Assembly: GCA_007896885.1 (NCBI GenBank)
Contig: VOIU01000018.1
Span: 1-64,000 of the forward strand
Source of the DNA: Bacteroidaceae bacterium HV4-6-C5C
Lineage (GTDB): Bacteria > Bacteroidota > Bacteroidia > Bacteroidales > Bacteroidaceae
Reading direction: 5' to 3'
DNA length: 64,000 nucleotides
The translations under genes and the position numbers were made by a program. Of the stretch, positions 45,901 to 54,520 are shown one piece after another. The notes under the pieces were generated by a model, which made no database searches, was not told the DNA's origin, and saw only the letters and a list, made by a program, of their open reading frames with translations. Numbering within the stretch: the first letter of the stretch is position 1; each line of letters starts with the position of its first letter.

Positions 45901-46399
45901 TTGTTTGAGTAATAAAACCTATATACGAGATCTGCAATGAACTATTACCTTTAACCGATATTGTGAATACTCCATCTGAATTTGTAGTCACTCCATTAGT
46001 TGTCCCCACTTCCATAATGCTGGCACCAATTACAGTCTCTCCATTTTGATCTTTAACAATTCCAGTCACTCTTCGAACATCCTTGCTATCTAGCCGATTT
46101 TTAAAGGCTTCTTTGTGTAGAATTATATTCTTACCTTTTACTTCATAAGAAAGATATTGTCCTTGCAATATTTGTTTAATTGCTTCATCCAATTGGCTGG
46201 CTTCTATATTTACTTTTCTTTTTGTATCTAAATCTTCAGATGAAAAGACAAATGAGTATCCGCTTTTTAACGTAAACTCCGCCATCGCCTGTTTGACAGA
46301 AACATTGCTCATTTTCAGTGAAATATTTTGAGCCATTAAGAATGAATCTAAGCAAAACAAAGTTATGGCCACAAAAATGACCTTCTTAGTGTAATTCAT
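42920..46399 (-). CDS. SusC/RagA TonB-dependent transporter with STN domain
   Basis: A 1,159-residue outer-membrane importer. The signal peptide ends at FLMA. An STN domain (about 25-95, ISLKMSNVSVKQAMAEF through SYEVKGKNIILHK) couples the receptor to the FecR anti-sigma factor. Next come a carboxypeptidase-regulatory-like domain (VTGIVKDQNGETVIGASI, about 110-190), the TonB-box region DEVVVVAFG, the plug (GFGSISSDTEPLIVVDGMP) and the 22-strand barrel ending in GISLTF. The STN domain is diagnostic for ECF-sigma-controlled loci, matching the sigma and FecR genes just upstream. susD follows 18 bp later. A hairpin at 46516-46549 separates it from fecR, so it should have its own ECF-dependent promoter. 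Confidence 0.96.
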   Translation of the reverse strand: MNYTKKVIFVAITLFCLDSFLMAQNISLKMSNVSVKQAMAEFTLKSGYSFVFSSEDLDTKRKVNIEASQLDEAIKQILQGQYLSYEVKGKNIILHKEAFKNRLDSKDVRRVTGIVKDQNGETVIGASIMEVGTTNGVTTNSDGVFTISVKGNSSLQISYIGFITQTIKVGNKNNLQIVLQEDNQILDEVVVVAFGKMKKEAFTGSAGIVKSDELLKTQVVNPAQALAGRVAGVQLSSSSTQLGSSPSITIRGFGSISSDTEPLIVVDGMPFDGDLNLINSNDIESMTVLKDAASNALYGARGANGVIMITTKRGKNGDAKVSFDAKWGVNSNGLKNYKTTNAQQFYETYYKMLYNYYASDDGGKMSTSAAHTLANTNLINSSNGVGPGYMVYSVPNGEDFILQGGMMNPKATMGTNYEYNGQQFYLQADDWEKEGLKNGFRQEYNTTISGASDKVNYYTSLGYLNQDGIQEGSNQKRLTTRVKVDYQAKKWLKVGANFNYSKYIYNQTEEGTIGTGTIWSTIKTQAPIYPVYFRNVKKEIMIDQWGEKIYDFARSNGLSRAGDVGGNCIFTNKYRSSESTGNSYIASGYADAKLTNDLTLTFNASAYDYDQRYTYATSPFVDYYTDSSNNGSLSKSSSRIYTYNTQQLLNYSKQLGKHDISALLGHEYYNYKYEYLGASGYNFGIDGTNELATCLNLNGDPTSYSSEYNNEGYFFRGMYNYDNKYYGSISYRRDASSRFAKKHRWGNFWSIGGAWVISKERFFSIPWISSLKLKASVGSQGNDNIGNYLYADSYNVVNNNDKVAYQWRQKGSEDITWETNTNWNTGLEFELFKGRLSGSFDYFYRKTSDMLFSLNTPPSIGYTSYFINLGDMRNAGFELTLQAMLLNRRDLRWDVNFNVSHVKNKVLNLPDKIKTTTVEGYNGYVNLDKSFVSKYKYFAAEGLSLYTWYLPKYVGVDSKTGEALYYKDIIDKSGNVTGRETTKDPNQATDYLIGDALPTFYGGIGTNLSFHGFDFSINMNYQLGGKAYDYTYQTLMHTGGTTSTTWHIDMLKAWTSENANSNIPRLRYSEKYSQNARSDRFITNASYLNIQNINFGYTLPTTLTRQFNIQNMRIYFSGENLLYISARQGFDPRYTLKGYTNPELYSPIRTISGGISLTF

Positions 46400-46515
46400 A
46401 AATTTAACTAATTAAAGATTAAAACTTGAATGGATTCAGTTTTTAATGGAAAGGTATTGCTATCTTTGATTTTCCTTTAAAAACTATTTACGCGATAGAT
46501 ATTGAAGGAGATTAT

Positions 46516-46549
46516 AAAGCCGAAAGATGTGCAAGATCTTTTGGCTTTT
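46516..46549 (-). terminator. Hairpin between fecR and susC
   Basis: The arms aaagccgaaagat and atcttttggcttt pair with one wobble around an 8-base loop. On the minus strand ataatctcc follows, a weak T run. It sits after the fecR stop and probably separates the regulator transcript from the susC operon. Confidence 0.65.
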
Positions 46550-46637
46550 TCCTTTCATCTACATCTCTATTAACTAGTGTTATATTTCATAATGTAAATT
46601 AAATAAGGATTAATCATGCGTTTCGAAAAAATATAAT

Positions 46638-47645
46638 TTAATACAATATTATTCCTTTTGCGGTTCGTTTATGCTGTATTTTACCTGTAGAAGCCAAATC
46701 ATCCAATATTTCATCTATGTTTTGCTCCTGTCGAATAAAGAGACCATAAAAGCGCATATTTTTTAATGAATCATTTGACAGGTAAATTTTTAGATTATAA
46801 CTTCGCTGTAATTCCTTTACAATATCATCTAATTTTTCTTCATCAAAAAACAGACAGCCGTTTGTCCATTTACAAGCATTTACCCCCGTAATAGATTTGA
46901 TATTTATTTTAGCATTTTTTTTATCTAATATTGCTTGCTCATCCGGTTTTAAAATAGATTCGCTTTCGTTGCATAATAAATTGCGTAGAATGACACGCCC
47001 TTCAACTAAAGTAACCGTAGCCCTTATGTCCTCTTTATAATCTCGAAAATTAAATTTAGTTCCTAACACTTTTACTTCCAAGCCATTGGCTCGAACAAAA
47101 AATGGTTTTTTCTCGTTATGCGTCACCTCGAAATACCCTTCACCTTCTAATGCGACTTTTCTATTGTCAACGCCAAACCCTTGTGAATAAGAGATTGATG
47201 ATCCAGAGTTCAACCAAACTAATGTACCATCAGGTAGATAAAGTTTGGTTTTTGAACCAATAGGAGCTTCTACTACAATATTCGAAAAATGTGTTTTAAT
47301 ATAATTCCTTCCTTCCCAATAAGAAAAGTATGAAATAATACATAATAAAGTAATTGCAGCAGCATAACGCCATAACAAGGAAAACCTAAACGGAGTTTTT
47401 TTGTGTTGTATTTCAACAGATTGAATACGATCTTTAAATTTCTTATAAGCTATATTCTGATCAAAATTAAAATTCTTATCCACATTTATATCGAAAGACC
47501 TTTCTAATTGCTGCATAAAGTACTGTAAGTTCTCTTTTGAAATATCGATCCATTCCTCAAGCTCTTTCATCTTCTGAAGGTCAGTATATCTACTGTTCAG
47601 ATAATGAGTAATTAATGCATCTATATGGTCCTTCTGATTTTTCAT
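46638..47645 (-). CDS. FecR-type anti-sigma factor
   Basis: A 335-residue single-pass inner-membrane protein. The cytoplasmic N-terminal part (about 1-85) binds the ECF sigma. The membrane segment is LLWRYAAAITLLCIISYFSYW (about 90-110). The periplasmic FecR domain (about 120-220, GSKTKLYLPDGTLVWLNSGSS, EGEGYFEVTHNEKKPFFVRA, VLGTKFNFRDY) is followed by the DUF4974-like tail (LKIYLSNDSLKNMRF). It should relay occupancy of the STN-carrying SusC to the sigma factor. It lies 50 bp downstream of the sigma gene and upstream of susC, as in other ECF-controlled host-glycan loci. Confidence 0.94.
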   Translation of the reverse strand: MKNQKDHIDALITHYLNSRYTDLQKMKELEEWIDISKENLQYFMQQLERSFDINVDKNFNFDQNIAYKKFKDRIQSVEIQHKKTPFRFSLLWRYAAAITLLCIISYFSYWEGRNYIKTHFSNIVVEAPIGSKTKLYLPDGTLVWLNSGSSISYSQGFGVDNRKVALEGEGYFEVTHNEKKPFFVRANGLEVKVLGTKFNFRDYKEDIRATVTLVEGRVILRNLLCNESESILKPDEQAILDKKNAKINIKSITGVNACKWTNGCLFFDEEKLDDIVKELQRSYNLKIYLSNDSLKNMRFYGLFIRQEQNIDEILDDLASTGKIQHKRTAKGIILY

Positions 47646-47695
47646 TTTATACCCCTGCTTTATTAAGAAGACATTTATTTATAAAATGTGGGTAG

Positions 47696-48301
47696 TCAGA
47701 AATGAATATTTTTTATGAAGGAAAAGAAAATAAAGAAAATAAGATAATTGTCCAAGTCTTTGCGAATAAAGGCTAATGCATTCTTTATATGATATTTCAC
47801 TGTATTAATGGAGATACATAGTTCTTGTGCTATTTCCTCGTAATTTTTATTTTCAAAACGACTTTTGATAAAAACACGCCGGCATTCACGTGGTAACTTG
47901 TTAATAGTAATATTAATTTCATGCTCCAATTCATGCTCCAATAAAGTGTCCAAAGGATGACTGTTAAAAGCTTTGGCATAATTGTCTAATACCTCTTCAG
48001 AGCCCAATAAAGAAAAATTCATTTCTTTATTTTCATACTCAGATCTCAAAAAATTGATGCAACGGTTTCGAACTGCTTTTATTAAATAGTAACGAAGAGA
48101 TATATTGATGTCGAGTGAAGAGCGAATTTCCCATAAATGAAAAATAACATCACCGACTATGGTTTCTGCTAAAAAAGGATCATTTAAATATTTGTTAGCT
48201 AATCGACATAAAAACACATAATGATGGTCATATATATATTTATAAGCATTTTCGTTTCCAGAAATCAACTGGCCAACTAATGTTTTCTCACTATATTCCA
48301 T
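47696..48301 (-). CDS. ECF sigma factor (Bacteroidetes type)
   Basis: A 201-residue extracytoplasmic-function sigma factor with region 2 (LISGNENAYKYIYDHHYVFL, about 11-30) and region 4 with helix-turn-helix (RFENKNYEEIAQELCISINTVKYHI, about 150-175). A longer frame starts at 48364, but the TATCTTTG box at 48325-48332 falls inside it and the family normally starts with this MEYSEKTLVGQLI. So I start at 48301. It is held by the FecR protein encoded next and should activate the susC operon and perhaps its own. The linker between regions 2 and 4 is normal in length. Confidence 0.92.
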   Translation of the reverse strand: MEYSEKTLVGQLISGNENAYKYIYDHHYVFLCRLANKYLNDPFLAETIVGDVIFHLWEIRSSLDINISLRYYLIKAVRNRCINFLRSEYENKEMNFSLLGSEEVLDNYAKAFNSHPLDTLLEHELEHEINITINKLPRECRRVFIKSRFENKNYEEIAQELCISINTVKYHIKNALAFIRKDLDNYLIFFIFFSFIKNIHF

Positions 48302-48324
48302 CTTTATACCGAATCGATTTATGA

Positions 48325-48332
48325 CAAAGATA
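48325..48332 (-). promoter_or_regulatory. -7 box (TATCTTTG) of the sigma-fecR transcript
   Basis: TATCTTTG on the minus strand, 23 bp before ATG 48301. It looks like a housekeeping promoter and fixes the sigma-factor start. No -33 TTG was found. Confidence 0.6.
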
Positions 48333-48491
48333 ACAGATTTTATTATCATTATCCATAAATTCACTAAAAACAGATAATCTAATATCGCATAATTCCTGCG
48401 ATTGAAGGTTTACATGTATAAATATGCAATATTTATTTTTTTACACTTTCCTAAAAAACAGTGAATATCATAAAAGCTATGGATAATTACA

Positions 48492-48540
48492 AAAATAGAG
48501 CAAGATAATCTACACATAGATTATTATCTTGCTCTATTTT
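48492..48540 (-). terminator. Strong terminator of phosphoglucomutase
   Basis: 18-base perfect arms (aaaatagagcaagataat and its complement) flank a 13-base loop. On the minus strand a T5 run and gtaatta follow. It lies 64 bp past the stop. Confidence 0.9.
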
Positions 48541-48603
48541 TTATTTTATCTGGGACAATAAGATTTTATACTTCAGTCCAACAGGTGTAATAATGGTTCC
48601 TAT

Positions 48604-50349
48604 TTAAATGCCTAATGAAGCACGAACAGCTTTAATCTTTTCATCAGCTTCAGCATTAGCACTGCTATAGCAATGACGGCATCCCATCTCACCTTTTACT
48701 TCAAAGTAGAATTTAATCTTAGGTTCCGTGCCTGAAGGGCGTACAGAAACTTTTGTTCCATCTTCTGTGAAATATTGCAATACGTTGGAAGTATCCGGCA
48801 TATCGAGTAAAGTTGCGTGACCATGAGCATCGGTTTGCTTTAGAGTCTGATAATCTTTACTCAATACAACTTTTGAGCCTCCAATCTCTTTGGGTGGATT
48901 ATTACGGAAATTAGTCATCATTTGTTTTATTTCCTCTGCTCCACTCTTCCCGGGTTTTACCACATTCACGGTAAACTCTTTCGAGAAGCCATATTCAATA
49001 TAAATATCAAGAAGAAGTTCGAATAAAGTCTTTCCATTATCTTTAGCCCATGCAGCTATTTCAGCAATAAGACAGCAAGCGGAAACCGCATCTTTATCAC
49101 GAACAAAGTCTTCGGCAAGGAAACCATAGCTTTCTTCACCTCCTCCGATATATTTTTTCTGTCCTTCTACCAAGCGAATTTCACGTGCGATCCATTTAAA
49201 TCCGGTATAGCAATCCATCATTTCAATATCGTTTCTATCGGCAATCTTCTTAATCAACTCGGTAGTCACGATAGTTTTTACACAGAATTCATTTCCCTTA
49301 ATCTTGTTGAGCAACTTATACTGTGTAAGGATGTAATATAAGTACATCAGACAGGTTTGGTTACCATTAATTAAAGTCCACTCACCCTTATCATCCTTAC
49401 AAGCTATACCTACACGGTCAGCATCAGGATCGGAAGCCATAACCAAATCAGCATCAATCTTCTTCGCTAAAGCAACCGCCATAGACAACGCTTCCGCATT
49501 TTCAGGATTAGGAGATACTACCGTAGGGAAGTTTCCGTCTTTTACCATCTGTTCGGGGACAGTATGTACATTTTCAAAGCCCCACATTTGCAATGCACGT
49601 GGGATAAGTGTCATACCAGTACCATGAATCGGAGTATAGACAATCTTCATATCTTTATGACGGGCAATAGCCTCCGGATCAATGCTAACGGTTTTTACCA
49701 TATCCAGGTAGATCTTATCCACATCTTCGCCGATAATCTGTATCAGTTCTTTTTTGCCTTCGAACTTAATATCCGCAGCCGAGGCTACGTTATTCACTTC
49801 GTCGATAATGCCGTTGTCATGCGGGGCCAAAACTTGCGCACCATCATCCCAATAAGCTTTATAACCATTATATTCTTTAGGATTGTGGCTGGCAGTAAGG
49901 ATAATACCACTTTGGCAACCTAAATGACGAATAGCGAAAGACATTTCGGGCGTAGGACGCATATCCTCAAACAAATAAACTTTTATACCGTTAGCCGAAA
50001 ATATATTAGCAGAGATTTCTGCAAACTTGCGGCTGTTGTTACGGCAATCGTGTCCTACTACAACAGAAATCTGATCAAGATCTTTAAAGCATTTGTTGAG
50101 GTAATTAGATAAGCCTTGAGTAGCTGCACCTACCGTATATATATTCATGCGGTTGGAGCCAACCCCCATAATACCACGTAATCCTCCCGTACCAAATTCA
50201 AGATCTTTGTAAAACGCCTCTATTAATTCGGTTTTATCTTCGTTATCTAACATGCGTTTTACCTCAGCCTGTGTTTCTGCATCATAAGCTGGCGTTAACC
50301 ATTTACTTGCCTTTTCAGTGACTTGTTGAATGAGTTCCTGGTTTTCCAT
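48604..50349 (-). CDS. Phosphoglucomutase/phosphomannomutase
   Basis: A 581-residue alpha-D-phosphohexomutase of full length, interconverting hexose 1- and 6-phosphates. The phosphoserine loop is TASHNPKEYNGYK (Ser at about 148), the metal loop DPDADRVGI (about 307), the sugar loop GGEESYGF (about 402), and the phosphate-binding loop RPSGTEPKIKFYFE near 535. The C-terminus has the RHCYSSANAEAD tail seen in some bacterial forms. Monocistronic: a TACTTTTG box precedes it and a strong terminator follows. It feeds sugars from the neighbouring utilization loci into central metabolism. Confidence 0.94.
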   Translation of the reverse strand: MENQELIQQVTEKASKWLTPAYDAETQAEVKRMLDNEDKTELIEAFYKDLEFGTGGLRGIMGVGSNRMNIYTVGAATQGLSNYLNKCFKDLDQISVVVGHDCRNNSRKFAEISANIFSANGIKVYLFEDMRPTPEMSFAIRHLGCQSGIILTASHNPKEYNGYKAYWDDGAQVLAPHDNGIIDEVNNVASAADIKFEGKKELIQIIGEDVDKIYLDMVKTVSIDPEAIARHKDMKIVYTPIHGTGMTLIPRALQMWGFENVHTVPEQMVKDGNFPTVVSPNPENAEALSMAVALAKKIDADLVMASDPDADRVGIACKDDKGEWTLINGNQTCLMYLYYILTQYKLLNKIKGNEFCVKTIVTTELIKKIADRNDIEMMDCYTGFKWIAREIRLVEGQKKYIGGGEESYGFLAEDFVRDKDAVSACCLIAEIAAWAKDNGKTLFELLLDIYIEYGFSKEFTVNVVKPGKSGAEEIKQMMTNFRNNPPKEIGGSKVVLSKDYQTLKQTDAHGHATLLDMPDTSNVLQYFTEDGTKVSVRPSGTEPKIKFYFEVKGEMGCRHCYSSANAEADEKIKAVRASLGI

Positions 50350-50390
50350 ATTCTGTTATTAAAAGTTAGTGTTTTCTATTCTGAATGACA

Positions 50391-50398
50391 CAAAAGTA
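50391..50398 (-). promoter_or_regulatory. -7 box (TACTTTTG) of phosphoglucomutase
   Basis: TACTTTTG on the minus strand, 42 bp upstream of the ATG. No clear -33. Confidence 0.55.
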
Positions 50399-50486
50399 GA
50401 AGAATAAGTTTATATATCCTACATGTGCTTCAGGATTTTATATATTATTTACCGCTCAAAATGCGTATAGGTAACTTTATCGAAGG

Positions 50487-52133
50487 CTATTCTGCAGGCA
50501 TTTTATAGCGATCGCCAGTTTGCTTTACATACTCTTCGAGGAACTGTTTAGGATATCCCGGGCGCATAACTCCAGCCGGTTGACCTATGGAATTTCGTTC
50601 AAACTTACCGTCTTTCATTTTTCTTACTACACCATCGGCATATTTCACAATAAGAAACTCACCGAGACGTTTCCAAGTATCAAAAGTACTTTGTGCCGTT
50701 ATATTGGTATAATTAGTAAGGAATGCTTTTGCTTTAGCAGGGTCTTTGGCATACAATTTTGCAGCTTCAGCTTCAACACCTTCCTGCGATTGGGCAAATG
50801 TCTGTTCCAATTCGGTTTGAGTAGCGCGTACATCACCTATCATCAAATCGTATCTAGGATAAACCATATTTGCTACCCAATTGAAAATCCAAAAAGAAGA
50901 GTTCCATGAAAAAGTAATATAATCGGCTCCATCCACACGTGAATAACATACCGGAATTTTATCGGTGCAGCAATATACCGGAGTGAACACAGTCATATTG
51001 GCATCATCGGTTCCAAACCAAAGCACCCCACCTACTGCATCCGGTAAAGATGCACGCATCTGAGCTACAAATACAAAGCCTGTTTGCTGAGTGGAGATAG
51101 GGCGTTCATTGAAATATTTCTGTCCGTTTACTTCAAATGACAAAGGCGATAAACGGTAAGGTGTATGGTATGGGCCTCCTCCAAAGTCTTTGCTGATATC
51201 TAGCGGTGTTCCTTCATAATGATCTCGCATGGCATTCTTTACATCCTGAACAGATATCTTGCGATTGGGCTTCACAAACAACGGCATTGGTTGTTTCGTT
51301 TTTCCTTCAATATAGGGGAGGAATTCTTGTCCGCGATCGGTAAACATATTGAAATAGCTCCATACGCGTGCTTCACAATAACGCAGTGCGCCAAAATCCA
51401 AAGGAGCATAAGCGTCAGCAAAACTAAAATCTTTATTTACTCCATTGAAGTAACCTTTTTCACGAGCAAACGAAATCACATCAGAAGAATAAATGCAATT
51501 ATCTTTATCGCTCATATCGAACTGATGAATACGGCTCTGGTTAGCATGTGCAGAAATGCAGTCATCGGGTACACGTACTGCCACCCATACTGCACCACGA
51601 ACTCCCGCTCCTTTACCAATCATTTCAAGAATCCATATTTCATTAGGATCGGCAATTGTAAATGACTCTCCACTACTATAATAACCGTATTGTTCCACAA
51701 GACCGGTCATAACTTTGATAGCCTCACGGGCAGTGCGCGAACGTTGCAATCCTAAGTAAATCAGACTTCCATAATCTATTATGCCTGTGCTGTCCACCAG
51801 TTCCGGACGTCCGCCAAAAGTTGTTTCTCCAATAGTCAACTGAAACTCATTCATGTTTCCAATGACATTGTATGTTTTGGGAGCCTGCTCTATCTTTCCC
51901 AAATACTTTCCGGTATCCCATTCATTAATATCAATCAATGTTCCTTTTTTATGCACACCTGCAGGATAATGGTACAACTCACCGAACAAGCCATACGAGT
52001 CGGCTGAATAAGAAACAATGGTAGAACCGTCGGCCGAGGCATTCTTGCCCACGATGAGGTTTGTACAAGCGAATACATCCGCCAGCGCCGCCGCAATGAA
52101 CAGGACGGAAAGAGTCAGTCTTCTTTTAATCAT
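50487..52133 (-). CDS. Dipeptidase, peptidase family C69 (second copy)
   Basis: A 548-residue exported C69 peptidase. The signal peptide ends before the catalytic Cys in FACTNLIVGKNASADGSTIVSY. It shares the landmark order of the 22745 gene: NVIGNMNEFQLTIGETTFGGRPEL, GESFTIADPNEIWILEMIGKG, HANQSRIHQF, DHYEGTPLD and FTPVYCCTDKIPVCYS. It lies 50 bp after the M23 peptidase gene, in the same direction, so cell-wall peptide release and dipeptide hydrolysis may be coupled. The second copy is 12 residues longer, mostly in the C-terminal tail. Confidence 0.9.
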   Translation of the reverse strand: MIKRRLTLSVLFIAAALADVFACTNLIVGKNASADGSTIVSYSADSYGLFGELYHYPAGVHKKGTLIDINEWDTGKYLGKIEQAPKTYNVIGNMNEFQLTIGETTFGGRPELVDSTGIIDYGSLIYLGLQRSRTAREAIKVMTGLVEQYGYYSSGESFTIADPNEIWILEMIGKGAGVRGAVWVAVRVPDDCISAHANQSRIHQFDMSDKDNCIYSSDVISFAREKGYFNGVNKDFSFADAYAPLDFGALRYCEARVWSYFNMFTDRGQEFLPYIEGKTKQPMPLFVKPNRKISVQDVKNAMRDHYEGTPLDISKDFGGGPYHTPYRLSPLSFEVNGQKYFNERPISTQQTGFVFVAQMRASLPDAVGGVLWFGTDDANMTVFTPVYCCTDKIPVCYSRVDGADYITFSWNSSFWIFNWVANMVYPRYDLMIGDVRATQTELEQTFAQSQEGVEAEAAKLYAKDPAKAKAFLTNYTNITAQSTFDTWKRLGEFLIVKYADGVVRKMKDGKFERNSIGQPAGVMRPGYPKQFLEEYVKQTGDRYKMPAE

Positions 52134-52183
52134 ATTCTTTTCTTTATATTAATGTATCAATAATTTAATTGTATCGACCCAAA

Positions 52184-53935
52184 CTACCAAATGAACTCTG
52201 TACGACTCACCGAAGTATTACCACAATCATCAGTAGCCTCCATTTCAACAACATGTTTCTTTCCTCGTTCTACACGCTTGGTGTCTATCACATAAACAAT
52301 GCTTCCGTTTATAGCATTTGGAATACCAAACAAAGCGTATTTACCATCTATCTTACCAAGATAGCTACGGATACCGGTTTCACGATCTCTTATTCTAAAG
52401 ACAATCCGACGACTACGTGCCCAAAATTTAGAATTAATGGGAGTAATAACCGGAGGAACGGTATCAACCGCTACAGTATAACTTCCCAATTCTCTTATCC
52501 GGGTTTCCATAAAACCATCTTTATATGTTCCTCCCACACTGTATTTACCACCTTGCGGATTAACTCCGGCAATATAGTACTTCGTGATATCCGCCACAGG
52601 ATGACGACGCAACCCGATACGTAACACACAACTACTATTCAAAGGAACCCGACGGTCACCTAACTGGTAAGTATAAGCAATAGCACTGCTGTCCATACGT
52701 ACCGAATAATCGAGCCACAAATCATCATAAAGCATGCCTCTGGGAACAACCAGTTCGAAGCCCGGTTCTTGAAAATAATTCACCCTATCCCAATGGAAAA
52801 CATACTTTTCATGATGTTCCACAGGACGGATCTCCGAACGTTTTCCTTCAATTGTAAAACTCAATTTAGAAGTATTCCCCATTGCGTCGGCCAACGTATA
52901 TACAAAATGATACGGTCGCTCTTCATTAATATCAATCAACCCCCTATTTCCATTTGAAGCATGTAGCATACGCAAGGTGTTTCCCGGGTCAATGAATGAT
53001 TTCATATACTGTCCATAAGTCCATGAATTGATCATACGAGTTTCCGATAGGGCAAAACGATCAGTAAGACTCCGAAAAACCTCTTTACCATCTACTTCTA
53101 AAATAACAGAACGGACTCCATAATGGTTTCCAACTCCATCCATATAATCGTAGGCGCGCAAACCAACTCCAATAAGTCCCCACGCTGTAACAGGCTTACG
53201 TAAACCTATCGGATAGGTCTGTCTCGTTTGCTTTCCATTGACTACTCCTTTACCCGGTTGAGGGAAAAACATCAATCCAGATGCATGAGGAGCTTTAGTA
53301 TCCTTTATATACTTAGTGAAAAAAGGCATCGGATCAATAAAATCCCCTGTCTTGGTTTCAAACATATCCAAATGCAGATGAGGTCCAAGAGAATAACCTG
53401 TATTACCACTATAAGCGATAATCTGCCCGGCCTTTACCGGATATTCATTAGATTGGGGTCTGATGTCTACCTCCCATGATTCATTTTTATATTGCAAATC
53501 TTCCACTCGTTGAGCTATACCTCCGGCAAACCCACTCAAATGGCGATTAATGGTTCCATAGCCATTATGATAGATCACATCAAGCATATATCCCGACCCG
53601 GAAGTCACCCTTATGCGGGAAATATATCCATCGCCCAATGCGCGCACCGGCTTTCCAATGGAACCTCCCGTCTTAAAATCAAGCCCTCCATGAAAATGGT
53701 TTGAACGTATTTCACCAAAATTCCCTGCAAAAGATAATGCAAAGTCGAAAGGAGAGATAAATCCTTTATCAACACTACTTAGCTGTAGTCTTTGTATATT
53801 AGAGAGAGAAACACTATCCGCCGCTTCATCCGCTTCCGTTGCATCTCCCGTTGCCTGGGCACATCCCATAGAGCACGCCGCTCCACCAAATAAAAAAATG
53901 AGTAAATATATAGAAGTTTTCAAGTCCTTTTTCAT
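52184..53935 (-). CDS. M23 family metallopeptidase (LytM-like)
   Basis: A 583-residue exported peptidase expected to act on peptidoglycan cross-links. The N-terminal signal is LLIFLFGGAACSMGC; a lipobox at C21 is possible. The M23 domain spans about 60-195. Zinc ligands are H82 and D86 in HFHGGLDFKTGG and H188 in GPHLHLDMFE, with H186 the likely catalytic partner, so it looks active. The remaining 380 residues are several beta-rich modules of Ig-like pattern without a name I can give. It lies upstream of the C69 dipeptidase in one operon. A TATCTTTG box lies 29 bp before the ATG. Confidence 0.9.
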   Translation of the reverse strand: MKKDLKTSIYLLIFLFGGAACSMGCAQATGDATEADEAADSVSLSNIQRLQLSSVDKGFISPFDFALSFAGNFGEIRSNHFHGGLDFKTGGSIGKPVRALGDGYISRIRVTSGSGYMLDVIYHNGYGTINRHLSGFAGGIAQRVEDLQYKNESWEVDIRPQSNEYPVKAGQIIAYSGNTGYSLGPHLHLDMFETKTGDFIDPMPFFTKYIKDTKAPHASGLMFFPQPGKGVVNGKQTRQTYPIGLRKPVTAWGLIGVGLRAYDYMDGVGNHYGVRSVILEVDGKEVFRSLTDRFALSETRMINSWTYGQYMKSFIDPGNTLRMLHASNGNRGLIDINEERPYHFVYTLADAMGNTSKLSFTIEGKRSEIRPVEHHEKYVFHWDRVNYFQEPGFELVVPRGMLYDDLWLDYSVRMDSSAIAYTYQLGDRRVPLNSSCVLRIGLRRHPVADITKYYIAGVNPQGGKYSVGGTYKDGFMETRIRELGSYTVAVDTVPPVITPINSKFWARSRRIVFRIRDRETGIRSYLGKIDGKYALFGIPNAINGSIVYVIDTKRVERGKKHVVEMEATDDCGNTSVSRTEFIW

Positions 53936-53963
53936 AATCCGCCGGATTCTTTCTAAACGTTCG

Positions 53964-53971
53964 CAAAGATA
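53964..53971 (-). promoter_or_regulatory. -7 box (TATCTTTG) of the M23-C69 operon
   Basis: TATCTTTG on the minus strand, 29 bp before the M23 ATG. It is divergent from the TATATTTG box at 54048. Confidence 0.6.
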
Positions 53972-54047
53972 GAAATTATCAAGCGCTTTATTTCATAAAA
54001 CAAAATAAAATGGCTCGCGGAGAAGTAATTTCCGGATGGAATTTACA

Positions 54048-54055
54048 TATATTTG
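54048..54055 (+). promoter_or_regulatory. -7 box (TATATTTG) of the small membrane protein gene
   Basis: TATATTTG on the plus strand, 38 bp before ATG 54094. It lies inside a longer open frame that starts at 54010, arguing for the downstream start. Confidence 0.55.
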
Positions 54056-54093
54056 CAGGCAAAAAATCACGGCAAGAAGCATTTATTATAATT

Positions 54094-54264
54094 ATGAACA
54101 GCACGTACATCATCTATATTCTTATTTTATTGGCATTACTTATTATAATCGGTTTTATCATTATGTTAATCAGCCTGCGTCAGCTTCGAAAAACACAAAA
54201 AGAGATTAAAGAGCATGAAGATTCCGACGAATATAACAAGAATTATAATTGGTATAGACATTAA
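54094..54264 (+). CDS. Small single-pass membrane protein
   Basis: A 56-residue protein, MNSTYIIYILILLALLIIIG onward: one transmembrane helix at about 5-30, then a basic/charged tail (RQLRKTQKEIKEHEDSDEY). An open frame from 54010 would add 28 residues, but the TATATTTG box lies in it. No family recognised. It is divergent from the M23-C69 operon and 256 bp upstream of ald. The composition is typical of small inner-membrane proteins with the charged tail in the cytoplasm. A real gene seems likely but not certain at this size. Confidence 0.55.
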   Translation: MNSTYIIYILILLALLIIIGFIIMLISLRQLRKTQKEIKEHEDSDEYNKNYNWYRH

Positions 54265-54520
54265 AAACATATTATCTATGTTATTTTGAAAGCAAATCAA
54301 GATAATAAAAAGAAATAAGACAAAATTCAAAAGAATATACTTTCAATAACATCAGCTAACACACCCAGCAAGCAACACATTGATATAAAAACTGAAAATA
54401 TACTACCAATCTGAAAGATCTCTTAATTTTCTGTTATAAAACAAGCTATTTATAGGTATAACGAATCGGGGAAATTACTAAATTGCGCCATGTTTAACCC
54501 CCATAAATAATAAAGAATCT

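Larger units (their letters stand above)
48302..48603. other. Intergenic region between sigma gene and phosphoglucomutase
   Basis: 302 bp holding only the sigma-gene promoter box and the phosphoglucomutase terminator, both listed separately. Confidence 0.7.

Noticed and set aside
46461..46468. TATCTTTG on the plus strand upstream of susC.
   Set aside because: It points away from susC and no plus-strand gene follows. Likely chance in AT-rich DNA.
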